Below, piece after piece: positions 1 through 5,632 of a stretch of DNA of 6,683 bases. Both the position numbers and the translations under genes were made by a program. The DNA comes from Methanobrevibacter sp. Its GTDB lineage: Archaea > Methanobacteriota > Methanobacteria > Methanobacteriales > Methanobacteriaceae. Positions within the stretch are counted from its first letter, which is position 1; every line of letters starts with the position of its first letter. The stretch is taken from positions 1 through 6,683 of the forward strand of contig WRMT01000176.1 in NCBI GenBank assembly GCA_009777005.1. Reading direction: 5' to 3'. The notes below the pieces were generated by a model. It was not told the DNA's origin. It saw only the letters and a list, made by a program, of their open reading frames with translations, and did no database searches.

Positions 1-384
<384 letters not shown>

Positions 385-804
385 TTATTTTTTAGCTATT
401 GTGAATCCATTGCCAATCATTATTGCAATAGGTTTGTTTAAATCATCTGTAATATCGACTTGATAAACAGACATATTTTTACCTTTGTTTAAGCATTTTG
501 ACTTTGCAATGAGGTAATTTCCTCTTGTGCTTTTTAAATAGGATATCTTACATGATTGACCAACAGTATTACCTACATCACATCCACATAAATTATCTAA
601 ATTAGAATGTATAGCAAATGTAAAATCAGCAAGAGTGAAAATAGCTCCTCCATGAACTCCACCTACTGAATTTCTGTGAATATCCTTAATCTCCATATTA
701 CATTGGATAGAATCTTCAGTTATTGATTCTATGATAATTCCTGCACTTTTTGCATAATTATCCTTGGAAAAGAATTTTTTTACATTATCTGAATCTATTT
801 TCAT
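385..804 (-). CDS. PaaI-family hotdog-fold acyl-CoA thioesterase
   Basis: This 139-residue protein has the length and motif layout of a single hotdog domain of the PaaI/YbgC-like group, which hydrolyse acyl-CoA thioesters in the cytoplasm, usually as dimers or tetramers. The family signature runs from N45 through H51-G52-G53 to L58-A59-D60. By analogy with E. coli PaaI, D60 would be the catalytic acid and the HGG turn would help form the active site. There is no signal peptide or membrane segment. The ATG at 804-802 follows an AAGAGGTT ribosome binding site (811-818 on the plus strand) at normal spacing. The gene lies 99 bp downstream of the TPR gene on the same strand, with a T-run and an AT-rich promoter-like stretch between them, so it probably has its own promoter. 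The substrate cannot be read from the sequence; phenylacetyl-CoA is not implied in a methanogen. Confidence 0.85.
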   Translation of the reverse strand: MKIDSDNVKKFFSKDNYAKSAGIIIESITEDSIQCNMEIKDIHRNSVGGVHGGAIFTLADFTFAIHSNLDNLCGCDVGNTVGQSCKISYLKSTRGNYLIAKSKCLNKGKNMSVYQVDITDDLNKPIAIMIGNGFTIAKK

Positions 805-842
805 TTTTCAAACCTCTTGATTATTATTTAAAATAACTAAAT

Positions 843-871
843 AGCTTTTTTATAATTTTTATAATTTAAAT
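843..871 (-). promoter_or_regulatory. Candidate TATA/BRE promoter of the thioesterase gene
   Basis: On the minus strand this reads as an A-rich stretch with two ATTATAAAAA-like TATA boxes in tandem. They lie roughly 40-65 bp upstream of the ATG at 804. That is a reasonable position for an archaeal promoter with a leader of about 20-35 nt. The surrounding DNA is so AT-rich that the match is only suggestive. Confidence 0.4.
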
Positions 872-873
872 AT

Positions 874-903
874 TTGTTTAAAAAATAAAAAAATGAACAA
901 TTA
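874..903 (-). terminator. Oligo-T terminator of the TPR gene
   Basis: Directly after the TGA stop at 906-904, the minus strand carries two close T-runs (T7 and T6, separated by a single A). Such tracts without a strong hairpin are typical archaeal transcription end signals. They support separate transcripts for the two minus-strand genes. Confidence 0.5.
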
Positions 904-2208
904 TCATGAAAATTCTTTCAAGATGTTCATAGCTACTTTATCTTCAGTCCATGCTTTGAAAGCTAAATCAACATAAATAGCAGCTTCATTCTCATCGCCC
1001 ATAGAATAATATCCAGGAAATTGGCTAGGAAATTTCTTTTCGCCAGTTAATAAAGGAACAACATGTTTATTCGCTCCAATAGCTCCTTTATATAACTCCT
1101 CTATGAGTTTTTTATCTTTTTTATTTTTTATACCAAGTAATAATTCTGAAAATACCCATGTAGTGCTATATTCTTCATCGTAAAAATTCAGTAAATCTTC
1201 AACTTCATTTAATCTATTTAATTCAAGTAATTGGCTGATTAAAATGTATCTAATCCCTTGATTATCACCAGGATTTAATTCTAAGATATATTTTAATTGA
1301 TTAACTCCATTTTCCTTTTGACCATCCTTCAATAGTAACATAGCTTGTTCCAGTAAATATGTCATAAATGGACGAGTTTCATGTATTAGCCAAAAGTGAC
1401 CTTTATTTTCTTCAAAATATTCCTCGCCTTTAACTGTGCGAAAGAGTTCAATAGCTCTTTGATAATCTTCAATTGTTTCTAAAGGATTATTTTCATCAAA
1501 TAATTCATCATCAGTATCAAATTGAGAAGAACTTCCACTGCTTAAATTATCCCCATCATTTAGCATAGTTTCTATAAATTCATCTTCCATACCTTTAGGA
1601 ATAGGTCGGGAAAGCAATTCTAATAAAGGTTCTAATTCGTTTTCATTAAAATCTTCACCTCTTCCTTCTATAAAATCTTTTATCATGATTTCTTTCAAAA
1701 CTTCTTCATTTTGCCCTGATTTTTCAGCAAGTATTTTTACAATATTTGTATACTCTTCTTCTTCATCATCTTCATATAACATAGATTTAGGAACAATGAA
1801 ACCATCTTCAGTAAAAACCATGTCTTTCATAGGATTACTATCTTTCATATCTTCAGTAGAAAATTCTTCGTCATAATATCCCATATTAAACATATCTCTG
1901 ATTTTCCTTGCTTTATCCGAAACTGTTGATTTTTTAGTTTTAAAATAGTCACATATTTCATCAGGACTTACATGTGGCTCAAATGACTTATCAAAGAGAA
2001 AATTTATTTGACCAACAGCATATATTACAGCACTAGCCCAAATTTCAATTTTTCCTCTTTTAAAAGGAACATCATGTTTCCTTCCCATTTTTTTCACTAA
2101 ACTACCACAAAGTTCTCTGTATTCTTCATTGATGTGTTCTTCAGAAAAAGATCCTACCATATCCAATAGCTGCTTTTCTTTGGCTTTAATTTCTTCTTTT
2201 TTAGACAT
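904..2208 (-). CDS. HTH-like (DUF6398-type) N-terminal domain fused to a TPR/ST7-like C-terminal domain
   Basis: This is a 434-residue soluble, strongly acidic protein. Residues about 10-112 form an all-helical module ending in a helix-turn-helix-like segment (S81-PDEICDYFKTKKSTVSDKA-R101), reminiscent of the cyclin/HTH part of TFIIB-like folds. I recognise it as probably DUF6398. Residues 144-153 and about 215-241 are acidic or Ser/Asp-rich linkers. From about 242 onwards the sequence is helical repeat, including an ILELNPGDNQGIRYIL segment that is typical of TPR/ST7-related proteins. A scaffolding or nucleic-acid-linked role is conceivable, but the family's function is unknown to me. The ATG at 2208-2206 is preceded by a GGGAGA ribosome binding site (2214-2219 on the plus strand). 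There is no membrane segment, and no neighbour suggests a pathway. The domain names come from pattern recognition, not from a search. Confidence 0.7.
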   Translation of the reverse strand: MSKKEEIKAKEKQLLDMVGSFSEEHINEEYRELCGSLVKKMGRKHDVPFKRGKIEIWASAVIYAVGQINFLFDKSFEPHVSPDEICDYFKTKKSTVSDKARKIRDMFNMGYYDEEFSTEDMKDSNPMKDMVFTEDGFIVPKSMLYEDDEEEEYTNIVKILAEKSGQNEEVLKEIMIKDFIEGRGEDFNENELEPLLELLSRPIPKGMEDEFIETMLNDGDNLSSGSSSQFDTDDELFDENNPLETIEDYQRAIELFRTVKGEEYFEENKGHFWLIHETRPFMTYLLEQAMLLLKDGQKENGVNQLKYILELNPGDNQGIRYILISQLLELNRLNEVEDLLNFYDEEYSTTWVFSELLLGIKNKKDKKLIEELYKGAIGANKHVVPLLTGEKKFPSQFPGYYSMGDENEAAIYVDLAFKAWTEDKVAMNILKEFS

Positions 2209-2233
2209 TTTTATCTCCCATTATAGGAATAGC

Positions 2234-2295
2234 TTATTATTATTCTTATTTTTATTATTATATTATTATTCTTATTATTATAATTATAATTAATA
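2234..2295. repeat. Degenerate TTA/TTC-type simple repeat upstream of the TPR gene
   Basis: This is an interrupted run of TTA triplets with ATTATTATTCTTATT occurring twice, in the divergent space just upstream of the minus-strand TPR gene. It is low-complexity DNA. The minus-strand promoter of that gene must lie in or next to it, but no single TATA box stands out. Confidence 0.7.
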
Positions 2296-2381
2296 ATTCA
2301 CATTTAAAAAATGTTTATAAAATTAATTTTTATATAAAGTCTTTAAATATCTTTTTATGATTTATCCTCTTTTCAAAAAAA

Positions 2382-2626
2382 TTTTATTAATTTATTAGAT
2401 TTTTGAAGAAAAAGACAAGAAAAATTAATTTTATTCTTATAACCTTTTATTAATCCCTTAGATTCCCAATAAAAAGATAAAAAAAATTTATTTTATTCTT
2501 ATAACATTTTATTAATCCATCATATTCACAATAAAAAAAGACAAGAAAAATTTATTTTATTCTTACAACATTTTATTAATCCATCATATTCACAATAAAA
2601 AAAGACAATAAAAATTAATTTTAAAT
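2382..2626. repeat. First block of the ~63-bp degenerate tandem repeats (units 1-4)
   Basis: Units start at 2382, 2445, 2507 and 2571, with lengths of 63, 62 and 64 bp; the fourth breaks down at about 2620. Each starts with TTTTATTAAT, continues with a variable ~15-bp middle, then an A-rich AAAAAGACAAGAAAAA-like part, then TTTATTTTATTCTTATAAC. Units 3 and 4 are identical over their first 37 bp. The A-rich-to-TTTATTTTA step resembles a BRE/TATA pair, so each unit may be a promoter duplicate or a decoy. No reading frame is present. Confidence 0.85.
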
Positions 2627-2844
2627 CATTTAATAAAAATTTGAATTAAATTATTTATAAAAAATTAATTAATTTCCTAAAAATCAATTTTATTAATATT
2701 AATTTTTAAAATAAAGGATTAATAAATATTTTAATTAAAAAATATAAATTGTTATAATTTAGATTAATTAACAAATGATAATTAAAAAGTTTAAAAAAAA
2801 TCATTAATTAAAAACTTTATTTCCAATACTATATATTTATGAAC
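2627..2844. other. AT-rich spacer between the two repeat blocks
   Basis: Nearly pure A and T, with several short self-complementary runs such as AATTAATTAATT. No gene, RNA or clear signal is visible. The last 35 bp (from about 2810) loosely resemble the second half of a 63-bp unit, so a decayed copy may be present there. Confidence 0.5.
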
Positions 2845-2971
2845 TTTTATTAATTCATTAGATTACTAATGAAAAAGATAAGAAAAATTTATTTTATTTT
2901 TATAAACTTTTATTAATTTATTAGATTTTTGAAGAATTAAATAGAAAACTTTATTTTATAATATAATAAAC
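2845..2971. repeat. Second block of the ~63-bp repeats (units 5-6), abutting ftr
   Basis: Units 5 (2845-2907) and 6 (2908-2971) have the same plan as the first block. The first 29 bp of unit 6 are identical to the first 29 bp of unit 1 (2382-2410), although they lie more than 500 bp apart. Unit 5 contains a perfect 8-bp inverted repeat, TTCATTAG (2854-2861) and CTAATGAA (2866-2873), separated by ATTA, which looks operator-like. Unit 6 ends 9 bp before the ftr ribosome binding site and therefore contains the ftr promoter. Confidence 0.85.
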
Positions 2972-2985
2972 TTTTAAATTGGTGA
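2944..2985 (+). promoter_or_regulatory. Promoter and ribosome binding site of ftr
   Basis: A GAAAAC element followed by TTTATTTTATAATATA (2950-2965) fits a BRE/TATA pair. It lies about 30 bp upstream of the GGTGA ribosome binding site (2981-2985), which stands 5 nt before the ATG at 2991. If the TATA box is used, the leader would be very short. GGTGA placement favours ATG 2991 over the in-frame TTG at 2979 and GTG at 2982, which overlap or precede the binding site. Confidence 0.55.
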
Positions 2986-2990
2986 AAAAT

Positions 2991-3884
2991 ATGCAATTAA
3001 ATGGTGTAGATATTAAAGATACTTATGCTGAAGCTTTTGGAATTAAAGTTTCAAGGTTACTTGTAACAGCAGCTACTAAAAAATTAGCTAAGGTAGCAGC
3101 TACTGAAGCTACTGGTTATGCTACTTCTGTAATTGGTTGTCCTGCTGAAGCTGGAATCGATGGTTATGTTTCTCCACTTGAAACTCCCGATGGAAGACCT
3201 GGTTTTACAATGATGATTTGTAACTCCAGTAAAAAGCAATTAGATCATGAACTCTTAGAGAGAATTGGAATGGGAATATTAACTGCTCCTACTACTGCAG
3301 TATTCAATGCATTGGAAGATACTGAAGAAGTATTAAAAGCAGGATTTAAATTAAAATTCTTCGGTGATGGATACGAGAAAGAAGTAGAAGTAGGTGGAAG
3401 AACTGTACAATCTATTCCTATTATGTCTGGAGACTTTTTAGTTGAAGCTGAATTTGGAATGAAAGATGGAGTAGCGGGAGGAAACTTTTTTATCCTTGCA
3501 GACAGCCAAATGAACGCTCTTGTAGCTGCTGAAGTAGCTGTTGATGCAATTCATGAAGTTTCTGGAACAATAACTCCTTTCCCTGGTGGAGTTGTAGCTT
3601 CTGGTTCTAAAGTAGGATGTAATGAATACGCATTCTTAAATGCTTCTACAAATGAGAAAATGTGTGTATCACTTAAAGATGAAGTTGTAGAAAGCGAAAT
3701 TAGAGAAGATGTAAACGGTATCTACGAAATAGTTATTGATGGTGTTGATGAAGAATCTGTAAGGGAAGCTATGAAACAAGGTATCAAAGCAGCTTGTACA
3801 ATTCCAGGTGTTAAAGAAATCAGTGCAGGTAACTATGGTGGAAACTTAGGAGCTTACAAAATAAACTTAAGAGATTTATTTTAA
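2991..3884 (+). CDS. ftr: Formylmethanofuran:tetrahydromethanopterin formyltransferase
   Basis: Ftr moves the formyl group from formylmethanofuran to tetrahydromethanopterin, the second step of CO2 reduction to methane. It acts in the cytoplasm as a multimer. The 297-residue length matches the family. Conserved stretches I recognise are C50-PAEAGI-D57, T65-PDGRPG-G71, F124-GDGY-Y128, G160-VAGGNFF, P196-FPGGVVASGSKVG-G209 and the C-terminal ISAGN-GG-LG-Y-I-L-DLF end, which closely resembles the Methanopyrus and Methanothermobacter enzymes. No key segment is missing and there is no frameshift. The ATG start gives the usual N-terminus MxxNGVxxxDTxAEAF. The gene stands alone: long AT-rich regions flank it on both sides, with its own promoter inside a repeat array upstream and tandem hairpins downstream. 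Composition is richer in GC than the flanks, as expected for a highly expressed core gene. Confidence 0.97.
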   Translation: MQLNGVDIKDTYAEAFGIKVSRLLVTAATKKLAKVAATEATGYATSVIGCPAEAGIDGYVSPLETPDGRPGFTMMICNSSKKQLDHELLERIGMGILTAPTTAVFNALEDTEEVLKAGFKLKFFGDGYEKEVEVGGRTVQSIPIMSGDFLVEAEFGMKDGVAGGNFFILADSQMNALVAAEVAVDAIHEVSGTITPFPGGVVASGSKVGCNEYAFLNASTNEKMCVSLKDEVVESEIREDVNGIYEIVIDGVDEESVREAMKQGIKAACTIPGVKEISAGNYGGNLGAYKINLRDLF

Positions 3885-3930
3885 AAAATCAAAGATTTTT
3901 TTAACATTGTAAAATCAAAGATTTTTACAA
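3883..3930 (+). terminator. Two tandem hairpins with T-runs after ftr
   Basis: Hairpin 1 pairs AAAAAATC (3883-3890) with GATTTTTT (3894-3901) and is followed by the end of a T7 run. Hairpin 2 pairs TTGTAAAATC (3907-3916) with GATTTTTACAA (3920-3930), with one bulged base. Both have the same AAA loop and the core AAAATC-AAA-GATTTT, which suggests a local duplication. Hairpin 1 overlaps the stop codon. The pair is a likely transcription end or 3'-end stabiliser for ftr. Confidence 0.6.
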
Positions 3931-4156
3931 AGTTTAAAAATAGCTACAGATTAAACAAAATTCCTTATAACTAATCAACTAAAAATTTTTTATAAATTAG
4001 AAATCTTTGTTTATTAATAAAATTTCTTTTATTTTTTTTTTTATTATTTTATTTATTTTATTAATTATTATTCTATTAATAATTTGGATTTCTTTAATTT
4101 CTCTTTTTAAATACTATTATATGAATTAATAAAATAAATAATTTGTATTTTTATCC
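3931..4156. other. AT-rich intergenic DNA with long T-runs
   Basis: No gene is visible. A T11 run at 4032-4042 and a T/A-rich low-complexity tract to about 4100 could act as back-up terminators for ftr on the plus strand. A weak inverted repeat, CTAAT (3971-3975) and ATTAG (3996-4000), is also present. Confidence 0.5.
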
Positions 4157-4281
4157 TTGGCAGTGCCAATTTTCACTGGTTCCATGTATTATGTTTTTGC
4201 GAAAAAACATCCAATTTAATTCTAGCTAAGACACATATGAATTTTGAAAGGTTTCAACCAGTTGATTTTGGGCAGTACCAA
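4157..4281. other. 125-bp element with imperfect 25-bp inverted ends and nested palindromes
   Basis: The ends 4157-4181 and 4256-4281 are imperfect inverted repeats of each other: TTGG-A-TGCC and ACTGGTT match, with a diverged middle. Each end is itself palindromic: TTGGCA-g-TGCCAA (4157-4169) and TTGG-gcagta-CCAA (4268-4281). Inside are an 8-bp hairpin with a GCGA (GNRA-type) tetraloop, ATGTTTTT (4191-4198) and AAAAACAT (4203-4210), and TTGAAA-gg-TTTCAA (4244-4257). The element is clearly richer in GC than the surrounding DNA. No reading frame is evident. It could be a miniature inverted-repeat element, a structured RNA or a pair of operator sites. I do not recognise it. Confidence 0.6.
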
Positions 4282-4576
4282 TATTTTAATAGATATATAA
4301 TACCTTTTTTTAATCCTTAAATATAGAGATTTTTACATTTATTTTTAATAATATCTTATTTTAGTTTTTAATTAAATTAATTTATCAATATAATGATTTA
4401 CTTTTAATTTTCTTTTAAAAATAAATAAATATATAGATATTACTTTTTTATTTGATTTAACTTATAAAAATTAAATTTTTATAATATTAATTGAGATAAT
4501 CAATAGCTATCACTAGTTTATATTATAAATCTTCGATAAAAAAAATATTAATATGTTTAAACAAGATTTAAAAGAT
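4282..4576. other. AT-rich intergenic DNA upstream of the carbonic anhydrase gene
   Basis: About 295 bp of very AT-rich sequence with no reading frame, RNA gene or clear repeat. Only the promoter of the next gene at its right end is recognisable. Confidence 0.5.
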
Positions 4577-4584
4577 TTTATATA
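4570..4584 (+). promoter_or_regulatory. BRE/TATA promoter of the carbonic anhydrase gene
   Basis: A textbook methanogen TATA box, TTTATATA (4577-4584), is preceded by an A-rich BRE-like AAAAGAT. Typical archaeal spacing would put transcription start near 4604-4609, so the leader to the proposed start at 4616 would be only a few nucleotides to about 12 nt. The TATA-to-GGTGA distance is about 30 bp, as it is for ftr. Confidence 0.6.
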
Positions 4585-4606
4585 TTTTTTTAATCAATAG
4601 TTAAAT

Positions 4607-4612
4607 GGTGAT
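4607..4612 (+). promoter_or_regulatory. GGTGAT ribosome binding site that sets the carbonic anhydrase start
   Basis: GGTGAT is a full-strength match to the archaeal anti-Shine-Dalgarno sequence. It lies just upstream of the ATT at 4616, at nearly the same spacing (4 nt after GGTGA) as the ftr site (5 nt). It is the main evidence that translation begins at a non-canonical codon here. Confidence 0.6.
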
Positions 4613-4615
4613 TTT

Positions 4616-5149
4616 ATTTTACTTGATGAAGTATTAGAATCTAATAAAAAATTTGTAGAAAAATTTAATGAAGTTAATTTATCAAATATACCCAGAAAAA
4701 AATTAGCTATTGTTACTTGCATGGATGCAAGGTTAACAGGTGGATTTTTAGAACAAGCTATGGGAATTGAAAGGGGAGATGCAAAAATAATAAAAAATGC
4801 AGGGAATAATGTTTTAAATCGTGATGTTATAAGATCTGTTGCAGCAGCTATATTTTCTCTTGGGGCAGAGGAAGTCATGTTAGTTGGTCACTTAGATTGT
4901 GGAATGGCAAATACAGATACAAAAAAATTAAAAAATGCAATGGAAGAGCGAGGAATAGCTACTGAAGAAATCGCTAAACTAAACTTAAAAGAATGGATTG
5001 GAGCTATTGATAGTGAAGAGTCTAATGTTGTTGAAGGAGTTAAAAAGCTAAAAAACTCCCCATATATTCCTGATGATGTTCCTATTCATGGATTAATCAT
5101 TAATCCTATTACTGGTTCAATTGATGTTTTGCTTAATGGTTACAAATGA
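4616..5149 (+). CDS. cab: Beta-class carbonic anhydrase with an apparent ATT start
   Basis: This zinc enzyme interconverts CO2 and bicarbonate in the cytoplasm. The protein resembles the small beta-class Cab of Methanothermobacter. Zinc ligands are visible as C35 (in T34-CMDAR), H92 and C95 (VGHLDCG); D37 and R39 form the conserved dyad. The segments RGDAKIIKNAGN and the C-terminal VHGLIINPITG-I are also typical. With ATT 4616 as codon 1 the product is 177 residues, normal for the family, and its first 13 residues align without gaps to the Methanothermobacter N-terminus as I remember it. Between the upstream stop (4598) and C35 there is no ATG, GTG or TTG in frame. The ATG at 4721 would remove the zinc ligand C35, so it is unlikely to be the start. 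The gene lies downstream of ftr on the same strand, and the DUF3795 gene follows closely. ATT could be a true AUU start, a recent start mutation or a sequencing error. Confidence 0.85.
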   Translation: MLLDEVLESNKKFVEKFNEVNLSNIPRKKLAIVTCMDARLTGGFLEQAMGIERGDAKIIKNAGNNVLNRDVIRSVAAAIFSLGAEEVMLVGHLDCGMANTDTKKLKNAMEERGIATEEIAKLNLKEWIGAIDSEESNVVEGVKKLKNSPYIPDDVPIHGLIINPITGSIDVLLNGYK

Positions 5150-5191
5150 ATGTTAATAAATATAATGTTCAATAATAGGATGTCATCATAT

Positions 5192-5632
5192 ATGAATAAA
5201 AAGTACACTTGCTATTGTGGTCTTTACTGTGAAAATTGTGCAGTTAAGGTAAAAATTGAACCTGCATCAAAAATTTTGTATGAAGAAATGAAAAAGGCAG
5301 GATTTGAAGAAATAGTACACATGATTCCTGATGGTGACAGTTTTTGGTCTTTTTTAAAAGCCATGGCTATTGATGGTGTGTGTATTTCATGTAGAGAAGG
5401 AAGTGGAAATCCTGAATGTGCTGTTAGAATATGTGCAAAAGAAAAAAATGTAGAAATGTGTGCATTATGCGAGAGTTACCCTTGCGAACTTTTTACAAGT
5501 TTTTTTGAAAGATACCCAATACTTAAACATGATAATTCTGTTCTCCGAGAGAAAGGTATGGATGAGTGGTCAAAACTTCAAGATGAACGTCGAAAACGAG
5601 GGTTTACATATACCGGAACTGGCAATGAATAA
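5192..5632 (+). CDS. DUF3795-family cysteine-rich protein
   Basis: This 146-residue soluble protein has eleven cysteines in its first 98 residues: C7-x-C9-GLY-C13-xx-C16, C64-xx-C67, C76-x4-C81, and C90-xx-C93 followed by YPC98. The opening YCGLYCENC and the later cysteine pairs are the hallmark of the DUF3795 family. They suggest zinc or iron-sulfur binding, but the biochemical role is unknown. The C-terminal third is charged and helical. ATGs at 5150, 5165 and 5180 are also in frame. I prefer 5192 because AGGATG (5177-5182) lies 9 nt upstream and family members usually start a few residues before the first cysteine. The 5150 ATG directly follows the carbonic anhydrase TGA, so translational coupling from it is the alternative. 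The gene is probably co-transcribed with the carbonic anhydrase. Similar proteins are common in both archaea and Firmicutes. Confidence 0.75.
   Translation: MNKKYTCYCGLYCENCAVKVKIEPASKILYEEMKKAGFEEIVHMIPDGDSFWSFLKAMAIDGVCISCREGSGNPECAVRICAKEKNVEMCALCESYPCELFTSFFERYPILKHDNSVLREKGMDEWSKLQDERRKRGFTYTGTGNE

Noticed and set aside
1685..1876. Plus-strand open frame of 63 codons, very serine-rich
   Set aside because: It lies fully antisense inside the TPR gene; its serine runs are the mirror of the acidic Asp/Glu codons of that gene.
2382..2971. CRISPR array in the ~63-bp repeats
   Set aside because: The units diverge gradually over their whole length; there is no fixed repeat of 25-37 bp with unique spacers.
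4605..4637. ATG at 4605 (or ATG at 4626) as the start of carbonic anhydrase
   Set aside because: Both are in a different frame that reaches TAG at 4635 after a few codons, and the 4605 ATG overlaps the GGTGAT site itself.
4594..4878. Minus-strand open frame of 94 codons
   Set aside because: It overlaps the carbonic anhydrase gene, whose family motifs are unmistakable; the opposite frame has no recognisable features and no good ribosome binding site.
4721..5149. Start of carbonic anhydrase at ATG 4721
   Set aside because: It begins one codon after the zinc-binding cysteine in TCMDAR and would leave an enzyme without a metal ligand; no suitable ribosome binding site precedes it.
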